From Caecitellus pseudoparvulus (lineage: Eukaryota; Bigyra: Bicosoecida), in contig CBFFRQ010000019.1 in the NCBI GenBank assembly GCA_965644315.1, positions 62,001 through 126,000 on the forward strand: a stretch of DNA of 64,000 nucleotides, in the 5' to 3' direction. Below the pieces are notes generated by a model. The model ran no database searches and was not told where the DNA came from. It saw nothing but the letters and a program-made list of their open reading frames with translations. Made by a program: the position numbers and the translations under genes. Shown piece by piece: positions 52,684 to 64,000 of the stretch. Position 1 is the first letter of the stretch; each line of letters begins with the position of its first letter.

Positions 52684-55600
52684 TCACTGCAAGTTGCTCA
52701 GGTACATGACCAGACTCAGGGCGTGGCTCTGCATGTCTGCCACCCGCGCACTCGCGTGCTGCTGCACGACCAGCAGGTCCGTCGCCGCTGAAGCCAGCAT
52801 GCGCATGGAGGGAGAGGCGGCAGTGGCACTTGCCGACTTGTCCGCTGCACTGCTTCGGGGCTCCTTGGCAGGGGGCTCTGCCGTGCCTGCCTCCTCCGCC
52901 ACGGCCACGGCAGTTTGCAGCAGGCCGCTGTACTCTTGCAGCACCACACTGAGCTGCGCTTGCACGAGGTCATAGTGTGCCAGGCGGCCCAGCTGCCACG
53001 CAAAGTAACGCAGCAGGCCGGCCAGCAAGCGCTGTCCCTGGCTGTCCTCCTCGCCCAGGCAAATGCTGCGCAAGTCCGCGTCCACAGCCGACGGAGGCGC
53101 GGTGCGCAGCAGCTCAGCGAGGGCCTTGCAGGCAGAGCGCGCCGCGTGGGGCATGCGTGGGCCCTCGCTGGCAATGGGCACCAACACCTCATCCTCCTCC
53201 TCAGAATCTGAATCTGAGTCGGCGGCAGCGGCGCCTGAGGGTGTGGGCCGCATGCCCTGCACGATGGCATCGCACTGACGCAGGAATGCAGAGGTGAGGG
53301 GGCGGTTGAACTCGACAGCCCCCCCTCCCTTCCCTTCGCCCTGCTCCTCCGTGGTCCGACTGAGTGACGTCAGAATGCGGCTGCCGGACTCGGGCCGAGG
53401 AGGGGGCGTTGCCGTGTCGAAGCCAGGCGCCAGGCCCGCCACCGTGGGCAGGAAGAACGGCGCAGCCTCCTTGTCCTTCACGGCTTCCACGGGCTTGTTG
53501 CGCTCGGCGATGACCGCGAGTTTGTCCAGGTTCACCCAGTGGCTGGGTGGGGCGCCACTCAGCACCATGGTACCGGCCGCCCCTGCAGGCACGGCTTCCT
53601 CGTCACTGCCATCTTCCCCAGCGCCAGGGCGCTTCCCGGGCTGCTCGGCAGCTGCTGCGTCAGCCTGCCCGGCTCGCACGGCGCCACCTGCTTCCTCCGC
53701 TAACACTGCTGGCTGGTCAACTGACACGGGCGCGGTGGGCACCGCGTCAGTTGGCACCCAGCTGTAGTGCGCCCTGTTCAGCCACAAGCTCAGGCCAGGC
53801 GAGGAGGTGTGCGAAGTGGCCATGAACTCCCCAGTGGGCGCAAAGTTCACCGTGACGGCGGGGGTGCGGAATTGCAGCCAGTCCACACACCGCCCTGTGG
53901 CGACGTCCCACACACGCAGGTGACCCCTGACATCCGACGAGGCCACCCACCGCCCATCTTGTGAAAAAGCCAGGGCCAGGATAGGTGCCTTGTGCCCCCG
54001 CAGGGAGCGCACACGGCGCCGTGTCCCAATGTCAAACACGTACACGTCAAACGAGTCTGTCGCCAACACCAGCAACCCCGACGCGCGGTGGCACTCCATG
54101 CGCGCGATGGGCGCACCCACTCGCACAGTGGTAGCCAGGGTGTGGCGTGTCAAGTCCCACCAGCGCAGCATGCCATCAGCGCCGCCGCTCACAAGCCAGG
54201 CGTTGCGCTCATCCACCGCCAAGCCCCGCACCGCACCTGCATGCGCCAGAGTGTCAGCAGCCACGCCGCCGCTGCCTGAAACGCTGGCAGTGCCCTTGAC
54301 GGCTGTCAGGCTGCCGCTCTGCAGCATGCCGTCTGTCAGGCCGGCAGCACCGGGAGTGGGTTTCTTGGACTTTGCCTGCAGCTCGGGGCCGCTCAGCGTG
54401 GACTCAGCGCCGAACACCTTGCGTAGGGAGCCCAGAACAGACCCAGAGACACCCAGCGGGCCCAGGCCACTGCCGCCCTTGCCCACATCACGGTCTGCAC
54501 GGGGGAGCTGGGAGCCCAGCAGCTCGCCCCTGCGACGCTTGCGACCTCGCAGCGCCACACGCCCGTCGCGTTGCGAGCCACGGGGGTACTCCCCCACAGG
54601 CGCGCCGTTCTGCAGCGCAAAGCGCGTGATGGTGCCGCACGAACCGCCCACCAGTGCAAAGTGCCCACACGCGCTGATTTCCACTGCTGACACCGTGTTT
54701 GGGCGCGCGACGCTGGAGCCCATGGCTTCGGGCGTCACGTCGGGCGTCGGCAGCACGAGGGTGTCCAGAGCCTTGCGGTACCACGACCAGGCATAGGCAG
54801 AGGTCAGACCTTCGTGGGCAGTGACGACATTACTCCAGTCACCCACATTGCGCTCGTTCAGGGCCATGGCCGTGACTGGCGCCAAGCGGAGGCGCTGTGA
54901 GGCACGGGAAAGCCCCAGCTCCCGCGCACGTTTCTCAAGGTTGCCCTGCGACAGCTCCCGGCACTGGTGCGCCAGCAGGGTGTGTGTGACCCGCACGTTG
55001 CGGTCCCGGCCAGCAGTCACCATTTCTGCCACTGACGCATCAGCCCCGTCCACGAGGGTGGCCACAGTGCCGCCGCCAAAGAAACGCGCGGCTGTGATGG
55101 CGGCGCCATGCCCCGACCGCTCACGCAGGCGCCGAGGCCTGCCGTCTGTGTTGTCCAGCAGCCACACAGTCAGGGCATTGTCCGCCCCTGCCGTCACAAA
55201 CACTGGTTGTGATGGTAGGAAGACGGCGGTCGTCACTGCGCCGCCGTGTGCTGCCACGTCCACGTGGAACAGCTCCTTCGCCTTCAAATCCCACAGGGCC
55301 ACGCAGCCGCCGCCAGTGGCACTGAGCAGGAGCGGCGCCTTGGCTGCTTTGGATGTGCAGAATGCGAGGGCTGTGACGTTGGGGTTGGTGGCCTCGTCAC
55401 CCCCTGCAGCAGCGCGCGCAGCGGTACGGCCACCTGCCGCTCGTGCCGCCGCCACACTCTCCTCGGCTGAGTGCGTGAAAGTCACGACACGGGCATCAGC
55501 GCGGATGTTGTGCACGGCCACCGTGCCGTCAGCCAGGCCGAACGCCAGGACATCCACTGCTGGTGACTGGGCGGCGGCGGTGATGGGCGTCGTGCCGCAG

Positions 55601-56354
55601 AGGGCGGCTGAGTAGAGCACCTTGCCCGTGGCGATGTTGACGACGTGCCACTTGCCGCCGTCATCAGTGACGACGACCTTGTTCAAGTACGTGGCAGGGT
55701 GCAGCACGACTGTTGGGGTGTGGGGCTGGCTGGGCAGGGCCACTTCTCCCGCTGGCTCGGGCAGCGGCGTGACAGCCTCGGATGCCGCGGCACTCTGCAG
55801 AGGCACCAGGCTCTTGAAGGAGAACCACGCCAGCCGGCCACTGCGGAACACCATCACAAACACGTCTCCGAACACCGTCCCGCACGCGAGCGTCTCCTTG
55901 GCAGGCAGGCTGTACGTGCACAACTGCGCAGTCGGGCAGAATGGCCAGTGTCTTTGACACCGCGCCTGTGGCGAGGAACGCTGGCACACCCACCTTGTGC
56001 ACACGCCGCCAGACGTGCAGTTGTCCGGACGCCGTCACAACCATGGTGATTTCCTTCTTCACAAAGACGTGCCTGCGGCGCGGGGTTGCTGAGTTTGACG
56101 CGGGGGCGAAAGCGGAAATTGAAAGGCGCCCTTCCGCACCGAATGGCAGAATCGTGCACCGCCGACACAGCAGCCAGTCGCAGATTGGCACAGTCGTACA
56201 CATGGAAGCTCCTGTCGATAGGCATGCACAGGAAGTTCTCCGTCCCCAGTCCCTGCAGCTGTGCCTGTACCTGCCCTGCCACCACTCCGACAGTTCGGTA
56301 GGGCTGGAACAGGGCAGACTTGGCCGCCGCGAGGGCGCCGGAGTTCGTCGCCAT
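52684..56354 (-). CDS. UTP21: UTP21 / WDR36, SSU processome WD-repeat protein
   Basis: Subunit of the UTP-B complex in small-subunit pre-rRNA processing. Exons are 56354-56140, 56073-55994 and 55923-52684, about 1,177 residues (human WDR36 895). An alternative acceptor about 45 nt earlier would lengthen exon 3 in frame. The first exon starts MATNSGALAAAKSALFQPYR and contains FLCMPIDRSFHVYDCANLRL, matching VGKSFHTYD of WDR36. Two WD40 propellers follow, with HPATYLNKVVVTDDGG, QSPAVDVLAFGLADG, VTAGADNALTVWLLD, ISACGHFALVGGSCGTI, LAFSQDGRWVASSDVRGHL and FAPTGEFMATSHTSSPGLS. The C-terminal Utp21 domain includes ERNKPVEAVKDKEAAPFFLP then TVAGLAPGF. Extra length is mainly acidic and Ala-rich loops. 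Confidence 0.94.
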
Positions 56355-56550
56355 GGCGCCACGAGAGACGGCCGCGCAGCTCACGACAGGCTCCTGGCTG
56401 GCTGGGCACTCGGGCTGTTGCAATTTTGCAAGCCCCCCCGCACTGCAGCAGTTGCCGTTGCATTGCTGTGAGCCAGGCTGCTGCTGGCACACCCCACACA
56501 CGTGAGGCGCCTCACGCACAAGATCACGCACGTTGACAAAGGCGTGCCCC

Positions 56551-59500
56551 TCACACCATGGCGCCGCCAGCCCCCGCCGCCGCCTTGCCTGAGAAGTCGT
56601 ACGTGACGTCATCCCCGTGCAGCGGGTGGTTGGCTGTCGCGCCCTCGTGCTGGGCAGGTGTGTACTTGATGCCGGCACCCCAGTGGTACACGCCCTGCAT
56701 GGCTTCCTGGTTGAAGTGGTCCATCAGCTCGTACAGCTTGTCCAGCATGCCCTCGTTGATGAAGCCAGCCGACCAGCACGTGCTCGCCTGGCACAGCCCT
56801 GCCTCTTCCAGCATGGGCTGCAGCTTGTCACGCGGCATGGGACGGTAGGCGAGGGCGTCGGAGGACTTGGGGTCCAGCAGGGGAGCAGCCTCGGAAATGA
56901 CGCTGAGGGTGTTGTTGTTCTCCCACACGCTGTCCCAGAACACGAACCACAGCGCGTTGCACGGGTGCGCCTTCACGAACTCCATACGCTGCATGACGAA
57001 CTGGATGCCCTTGGCGTGCTCCTGGGGAATGGCGCTGATGGCGGGGTTCTGCTCCCACGTGCTGAAGTACGAGTTCAGGCGGTCCAACCCCGCGTCCACG
57101 TTGTCGAAGACGTACAGCCAGAATGCAGAGGAGAGAATTTTCTCCTTGCGAGCCTCCGCCTGCCTGTACCGGGCGCGGTACGCCTGGCACTGCTGTGTCC
57201 ACACTGGCATCTTGATCTGGATCTTGGCGACGTTGGCAGGGTCTGTCAGCAGCTCGTTCAGCTTGCCCTGCTGGTGGAATTGGCTGTCGATGTTCAGCTC
57301 AGCGTGGCCGATGGTGGCGTGTTCGTTGGAGAAGTGCGCCATCTGCCCCGTGCGTGGCTTGCGGGCCTCACCGTGTCCGTCGTTGTACGTCATGGTCACG
57401 TCGAAGCCGCGTGCCATCTTCTTCTTGTCCTTGGCGCCGACGCCCACACGCCCATTGTGGTAGTGCATGAGCACGTCGATGGTGGAGTACACCGTGCGCG
57501 TCTTGGTGTTGCCCTCGCTGTCGCGGTACGTCTCCGTGCCGTCTTCCACAGTGCGCTTTTCCCACCGCTCGAACTCCAAGTGCAGTGTGCCGTCCACCAT
57601 GGCGGCGGCACGCAGCTGGTGCCGCACATGCTTGCGGCGCATGATTTCCGGGTCGCGCTGCTTGGCTGCAAACTGCATCAAGTCCTCCTCCCACAGGAAC
57701 GTGTAGTCGTCGTCATCGTCGTAGGCCAGCACGACGTGGAAGGGGTACGTGTGCACGATGGCCTTGGCGAAGCAGGTTTCCGAGTTCAGCTCGCCGTCGT
57801 GGGGAATGCCGTCCCAGAAGGCGTCCACGCCCTCCACCTCGTTCATGATGAACGCGCGCTCGGCGCCGCGCTCGGCGGCGTACTTGAAGTGGTCCACAAT
57901 GCGCTTGCGCCCGACGTCAGCGGTGATGGCCTGCAGCTCCACGAGGCGCTGCGCGACGGCATTGGGCGCGGCCTTCTCAGGCTTGGGCGCTTCCTCTTCT
58001 GCGTCAGACTTGTCCTCCTCGTCTTCGTCGTCGGCCATGGGGCTCACGACGGGCGTCACGGGGCTGAGGCCGTCGGAGAAGTTCCCGTTGATGATGAGGG
58101 ACAGCCAAAAGGGGTGCCAGATGCGGTGTTTCACCTCCTTCAGCAGGTTCAGCGTGAGCGTGCCGTCCTCGCGCGACACGACCACTTGGTCGAAGCGCCC
58201 CTCGCGGTTCAGCACGGTGTCGTCGAAGTGCACTGCACCAGTGGTGGACTTGATCCAGTCCCGCACGGAGCGAATGCCGTACAGCACGGCGAGGATCATG
58301 ACGACGGCGTTGATGGCGTTGACGATGTTGATGAGGATGCCCATGACGCCGCTCAGACTGGCGCTGACGGCGGAGGAGCCCAGGAACCCGAACAGCGCCA
58401 CGAAGAAGTTCGTGACACGCCCGGAGCTCTCCATGACGTCCGCTTGCGGGTTCAGGAGCGGCGACGTGAAGAAGTTGAAGGCGGTGAAGAGCCCCATGAG
58501 CACGAGGGTGAGCACGCCCTGCAAGACGGCGTCCTTGAACAGGGCGATGAGGATGATGGCAAACAGCAGCTTCACCACCATGATGATGACCTTGAAAAAC
58601 GCCCACTTGCGCTCGTAGCCCTTGTACAGGAACAGGTACGGCGAGTTCAGCTGCTTGGGGTCGGTGGTCAGGTCCGTCTGGTACATGGCTTCGGAGTAGT
58701 CCACCAGCTCGCCATCCTCGTCGTAGCGCTTGTCGGGGTCTTCCCGCGACCCGAAGGGCTTGTTCGCTTGGATGAGGCGGTACGTCTGCAGGGGCAGGCC
58801 CAGGGTGAAGACGATGAGGAGGATGACGGACACCGCCTGTGCCAGGCCGATGTAGTCCCACTCGGAGCACTCGCACTCGAAACGCGTGCCGGCCACGCCG
58901 TCAGCGGGGATGGTCTTGCACGTGATGCCGGCGCCGAGGTCCTTCAGCGCCTTGCCCATGGCGCCGTCACAGATGAGGATCTGCAGGGCGGAGCGGGACA
59001 CTGGCAGGTACGCGGACATGGCGGCGGTGAGGATGTACTTGATGGCGGTGATGGTGCGCTTGCGCGTTTCCGCCAGCTTGTCGAAGCCCTCAGCCTCCTT
59101 GCCCTGGCGAATGACGTCCACTTGGATGTCGGCGGTGGTGTACAGCACCCACAAGTACGCGATGGTGATGATGACGGCGGCGATGCCAATGAGCACGTAC
59201 ACGACGACGATGAGGTTCTCCACTTCCGGCAGGGCGAAGCCAAAGTCGAAGGAGATGATGTTGGCAATGCGCCCGAAGACGACGTTGGCCACCTCCATGG
59301 CCCCTGACGCCAGGTTTGCCACAAACAAGCCCAGCAGCTGGAAGAAGTCACGCAGCACCTCCAGCTTGATGAGGGAGAAGAGAGACACAGCCGCGCCGGC
59401 TGCCGCCGCTAGGGCCGTGTTCAGCGTGCCTCGTGCGTCGGAGTACAGCTTGCCCACGGACTCAAAGTCCACGACCTTGGCGCCCTGCGCCACTGCAGAC

Positions 59501-62500
59501 TGCCAGAAGTCAGCGCCTGCCTCCAGGCCGTCTGACACGGCTGCGCGGATGACGGTGGTGTCCACGGCGCCTGCTGCCGCTGCGATGGCGGCGCCGGCAG
59601 CAGCTCCCCCCGTCGCCACAGCATCGCCCACTGCCACGGCGCCTTTGTAGGCACCGGTCATGGCACCGACAGCGCCTTCACGCAGGGCGGCGGCGGCAGG
59701 TCCCGCGTTCTCAGCCACGGCAGCCACCACGTCACCCGACGTCTCAGACACAAAGCCAGCGGCTGCCATGGCGCCAGCAGCGGCGCTGCCACCCACCGCC
59801 ACGGCTGCACCCGCCACTGCCGAGCCATACGGCGCCAGCGCCTTGGCCACGGGGGCCAGCGCCTTCCCGGCGGCAATGGCACCCTCATAGGCGGCGGTGG
59901 CGGCCGCCTGCACAGCCTTCAGTGCCATGGCGCCCGCCGCCACCGCCAACTCCACCCCTCGCTGGATGCTGGTGGCGATGGGACCAGGCAGGTGCTGCAT
60001 GGCCGCAGCAAAGGCGGACTGCAGGCCTGCCTTGGCCAGGGCGGCGCCACTGGCCACGGCGGCCATGGTGGCACGGGCACCAGCAGCGGCCAGCGGCATG
60101 GCTGTGTCTCGCAGGGCCCCGGCAGTGTTGGCGACACCCGCCGCCACAGCCTTCGCTGAGCGCTCTAGCGCAGGCCCTGCGGCGGCGATGGCACGCTCCG
60201 TCAGGGCTGCCAGCTGCTCGTGCCCCTCCTTCGCAGCAGCTGCTGCGGCGCGGAACTCGTCGGAGCGTGCGACCTGCCCTGCGAGCTCGTACGCCGCAGC
60301 GCCCGCCTCGGCCGCCGCCTCCTGAGCCTGTGCCGCAGCCTTCATGGACGCTGCAGCACTGACCTTAGCCAGGGCGGCGGCCTCCTTCAGCCCGTCAGCA
60401 GACACATCGGCGATGACAGCGCCCGCTGCCGCCGCAGCCTCGGCAGCGGCACTGGCCAGCACAGCCGCCTCGGCGCGCACGACGTTGAACTGGGCCATGG
60501 CCAGCACCGCTGCCGCCTGTGTCTGCTGCACAGCAGCGCCGGCCAGTGCACGGGCTTGCTCGGCTGAGGTGTCCAGAGCACGCAAGACGTCGTCCGTCTC
60601 GATGGCGCTGACCCACTGCACGGCGTCACGCCCCGCCGCCACGGCCGCCTGCAGCGCCACTGCGACGTGCGCGCGCATCTCTGCCGCGGCGGCACGTGCG
60701 GCTGCCAGTGCGACAGGTGCCTGTGCCCGCAGACCAGCAATGGCAGCGACAGAGACCTTGGCACCTGCAGCAGCAGCGCTGGCGAGCTGGGCGGCTGACG
60801 CCTCGGCGACGATGGCGGCGGACGTGGCGACGCCGCCCAGCGCTGCGACGGCGTCGGAGTCTGCGACCAGCCGGGCGAGGGCGCCGGCGGCTGCGGCGGC
60901 TTCGGCGAGGCCGCTGCGCAAAGCGCCAGCGCTGTCGCTGGCGGCTGCGACGAGCTTGCCCCCTGCGACGGCGACGTCATCCTTCACCTCGCCCACCTTG
61001 TCCCAGGGCAGGCGAGAGACGGCGTCCTTGACCTTGCCAGCGCCGTCCACCAGTGCACCGGCACAGGCAGTGGCGATGCCCTGCACGCGCCCCAGGACGT
61101 CGCCCAGCAGCTGCCGCGGGACGACGGCGGAGATTTGGCGGAAGGCTGGGACGAGGATGTCTTTCACCTGCTCGGGCGTAATACGCACGAGCCCCGCCAG
61201 CGCCCCCCGTGCCAGGTCCGTCGCCTCCTGCGACACCACCACCCCCGCCCGCCGCGCAACGGCCAGCAGACGCGTCAGAGCACCCAACGCCTCACCCTGG
61301 GCCGCCTTGGCCGCCTCCATGGCGGGGCCGCCCACAGCAGCCCCTGCCGCCTGCAGGGCTGCAGCTGTGGCGGCGGGGTCCACCTGTGAGGCGAGGGCCT
61401 TGACAGCCCCCACCCCCGCCTCCGCACCTGCCTGGGCAGCCTGCAGGATGCCGGGTGCTGCGCCGACGAGGTAGGCACCGGCCGAGGCAGCGCCCGCTGC
61501 GACGGTGGTGGCCAACTGCGTCGCGCCAGCCAGCGTCAGCTTGCCGCTGAGCTGCTCCACCGCCGCCGCGAGTTCCTCCTGTACAGCGCCGGCGTCGATG
61601 TCGGCCACCTCCACGGCATCGGGCTCCGCGGCCACGGCGTCGTCACCGCCCCCCACACACCCTGAGAATGAACGCAGCTTGGCACCGCCCTTCCCCGTCG
61701 TCATGTATGCCTGCGCAGCTGCCGCCTTCTCGGCAGCCTCGGCACCCACCTCGCCGCCCAAGTTGCGAGCGTGGGCGAGGATGGACGCGAGAGCAGGTCG
61801 CGCAGCGACCGCCGCCGCCGCAGCGCTCTTGCCTGCCGCAGCCAGCAGGGCCGCTGCCGCCTCGGCAGCTTCCTGGGCACTGGCCATGAGTGGGCCCAGC
61901 AGCTCAGGCGCAGCTGCCGCCGCCTCGGCAATGGCGCCCTGCGCCCCAGCCAGCAAGTCAGGCGCGCTCTCCGCCACCGCCGCCATGGCTTTGCCCAGGG
62001 CATCCTTGGCACCCTGCGCCAGGGGCGCGCCGGTCATGGCAGCCTGCTTGATGCTGCCCAGCAGCTCGGCTGCCTTGGCCTGCACTGCGGGGTTGTTGGA
62101 GGCGGTGACCAGCACGCTGACGGCACGGATGGCCTTGGTGATCTTCTTGGAAGGGCAGGCGTCTGGCTGGGCGTCGAAGGGCGACACCTCCGCCGCAGAC
62201 ACGCGTCCGTGCTTCACAGCCACCAGGCGCCCCAGGCGCGCCAGCACCGCCGCTTCGAAGGCGGTCACCGTATCCACCAGGGGGCCGGACCCGGGCGGCG
62301 AGCCAACCAGGGCATCCTGACCACGAGTGCGGCCCGCCCAGACGTCTGTGGCGTCTGGGCGGCCCTGCTTGGCTGCCCACCGCACGATGCGGGGAAGGGC
62401 CCAGATGGGGATGCCCCCCCCCGGCCCCAGCGCCACGCCCATCTGGCCTGCCACGCCGCCCAGCTCGTCGTAGGCAGGGGCTTCGGGGATCTTGGTCAGG

Positions 62501-63815
62501 TCCACAGCGCGCCCTGCCTGGCCCTGCGCCACCTTCAGGCCAGTGTTGTCCACCCACGGCTTGTTGGCGGTGCCGACGGTCATGTGGGCGGCCGCGCCAG
62601 ACAGCGCAAACACCTCCAGGCGCCCGCACAGCGCCGTCCAGAACGCCTTGAACTCCTCCAGGCACAGCTCGCCGTCGCCGTCCAGGTCGAAGCGCAGGGC
62701 GGCCTCCAAGACAGCGCCGTAGCCCCCCGTGCCGCGCACGCCGCCCCAGCCTGCGGGGCCGGGGGTGCCGGGTTGGAAGCGCACGACTGCGGAAGTTGAC
62801 CCCACCACGACGTCTGCAAAGTCCTCCTCCGCGCCCGCAAAGGGGCCCGCACCCCGTGCAAAGACGCACTCGGCAGCAAGGCGGGTGCCCCACACGCCCT
62901 TGCCAGCGAAACGGTACGGGTGCAGGCCTGCACCTGCTTGGTATGCAGGCACCGTCATCACAGCAGCATCGCCCGTCAACACCAACACGCTAAAGCCCGT
63001 GGAGGCGTGCGGCAACACCAGCTGCGCGCCCTCTACCTGCTCTGCTTCCACCTGGGTTGCTGCGTGCACGAAGCCCCAGGTCACATTCTGCCGACCCACG
63101 GCGACAGTTACGCCGGGGCCACCCGTTGCTGTCGCAGAGCGACCAAGCACAACACCCTCAACCCACACACCATCCTGCGCAGGGGGCGAATTCGTGCATG
63201 GTCGTGGAGGGAGCCGGGATGTGATGATATTTAGCCCACGTGGTGGGCAGGCTATCAGCCAGAGGGGCCGTGGAAACGCCGCGGAAAACGCGCCAGGCAT
63301 TGGTGGACGAGCACGATCTGACACAGCAACGTGCAGCAGCCCTGCAGCGACGTGCACTGCGCACTCACGGATTCAAGGGACGGGGACACCAGGACAGATC
63401 GACCTGGGTGCAGCTCGTGTTCCTGCAGTCGCGGCACTCCTTGCACAGCGAACATTCTGTGTGAATAGACGCGCAGGCGGTGGCTTCAGCTGCGCGGGCC
63501 ACTGCACCCAAAATACGCGGGTGGCCGGCGCAGGGCTCACACTCACGTATTGTCCAACGTGCCGTGGCTGCCATCCGTAAACATGGCTGTGAACGAGTCG
63601 GCATGGTCCACGATCTCGCCCTCTTTCCAGGCGACGCCGCCGGCTGCTGCTGCAGCTTCCAGCACCGCATTGCCGTCGCTTGCGTCCCCGTCAAGCTCAT
63701 ATGCCGCCAGCACCTTGGACCCCATGCCAATGGTCACTGGTGCCCATGGCGTCAGGCCTGGCTTGCCGCCCGGTGCGGTGAGGTCCTGCAACCCTGCTGG
63801 GTCTGCTGCTGCCAT
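56551..63815 (-). CDS. Giant multi-TM protein with EF-hand and Ala-rich helical region, family unknown
   Basis: Three exons: 63815-63547, 63456-63369 and 63174-56551, about 2,326 residues with consistent phases. I do not recognise a named family. Order: an N-terminal beta-rich segment (WKEGEIVDHADSFTAMFTDG, DGVWVEGVVLGRS) that could be a Tudor-like or sandwich fold; a canonical EF-hand, DLDGDGELCLEE (nt ~62650-62690); about 1,000 residues of Ala-rich helix with apolipoprotein-like periodicity (nt ~62100-59400). A membrane region at nt ~59340-58250 has roughly eight hydrophobic segments, among them LIVVVYVLIGIAAVIITIAY, AVSVILLIVFTLGLPLQTYR, VIIMVVKLLFAIILIALF and VNAINAVVMILAVLYG. Then comes an acidic cytosolic linker. 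A well-conserved-looking C-terminal domain of ~480 residues is rich in Trp/Tyr/His (AKAIVHTYPFHVVLAYDDDD, NALWFVFWDSVWENNNTLS). The LYKGYERKWAFFKV pattern before the fourth TM recalls large TRP-like protist membrane proteins. Channel or Ca2+-sensing roles are inference only. Confidence 0.8.
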
Positions 63816-63827
63816 ACTTGCAGCAAA

Positions 63828-63838
63828 GCGATTTCCGC
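63828..63838 (-). promoter_or_regulatory. Variant of the GCGGAAATTGC element next to a start codon
   Basis: On the - strand it reads GCGGAAATCGCTTTGC, one mismatch to the 11-mer, and ends 12 bp before the ATG of the giant membrane protein. It is in the sense orientation. Confidence 0.4.
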
Positions 63839-64000
63839 ACTACGCGCCTGCACTCTTGTAGAATGCAGCCGCAGCACGACTGAGATGGAGAGCACTTGAA
63901 TACAGCAACCACCTTTGATGGATGCTCATCGAAATGCCATGCTGTGCAAAGTGCCCCCATTGCTCCTTCTCGGCTGAGGGCCCCCTGACAAGGCCCGCGC

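Noticed and set aside
56112-56121. GCGGAAATTG in UTP21 intron 1 as a promoter element
   Set aside because: It sits about 230 bp downstream of the start codon inside an intron and in the antisense orientation. It is counted only for motif frequency.
56617-59307. An 896-codon open frame on the + strand opposite the giant membrane protein
   Set aside because: It is the antisense shadow of a real coding exon with EF-hand, TM and C-terminal domains. The antisense product is low-complexity Val/His/Gln-rich with no start context.

Overview
This is nuclear DNA of a unicellular eukaryote. It is GC-rich (by eye 60-65 %) and gene-dense, with short spliceosomal introns of about 60-110 bp (donors mostly GTGCGTG, GTGAG or GTAAG; acceptors GCAG or ACAG). 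Convergent genes are only 20-210 bp apart. Rotatin, CEP41 and IFT172 indicate a cell with centrioles and a motile or sensory flagellum. Gene density, Ala-rich proteins and the flagellar set fit a small heterotrophic flagellate (for example a bicosoecid or apusomonad). I cannot place the lineage from this window alone.

Layout. 0.4-15.6 kb, all on +: rotatin, a CDC25 phosphatase, ISN1 IMP 5'-nucleotidase, an ARFGAP1-type Arf GAP, and an ankyrin-repeat protein. 15.7-24 kb, mixed strands: a free-standing C-terminal piece of UTP20, a 15-PGDH-like SDR, an isochorismatase-fold hydrolase, a tail-anchored unknown, CEP41, and two tandem single-C2-domain paralogues. 24.8-41 kb: a DENN-domain Rab-GEF candidate, a small two-TM protein, IFT172, a SulP transporter with an interrupted STAS domain, and a 7TM protein. 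41-50.5 kb, secretory and membrane genes: a GH31 alpha-glucosidase with two trefoil domains, a CTR copper transporter, and a divergent pair of Golgi-type glycosyltransferases (GT61 and a fucosyltransferase-like protein). 50.5-63.8 kb: ATG7, UTP21/WDR36, and a roughly 2,330-residue multi-domain membrane protein I cannot assign to a known family.

The genes are eukaryotic housekeeping and flagellar functions, not operons. Recurrent themes are centriole and flagellum (rotatin, CEP41, IFT172), SSU processome (UTP20 fragment, UTP21), membrane traffic and autophagy (ArfGAP, DENN, ATG7) and glycan processing. Two genome-level patterns stand out. Introns crowd into the first codons of genes while the remaining kilobases are uninterrupted. 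An 11-base element, GCGGAAATTGC (one copy a 10-base match), recurs in several intergenic regions between divergent genes.

Exon coordinates are hand-built from splice consensus, reading frame and remembered family similarity. No alignment or transcript evidence was available.
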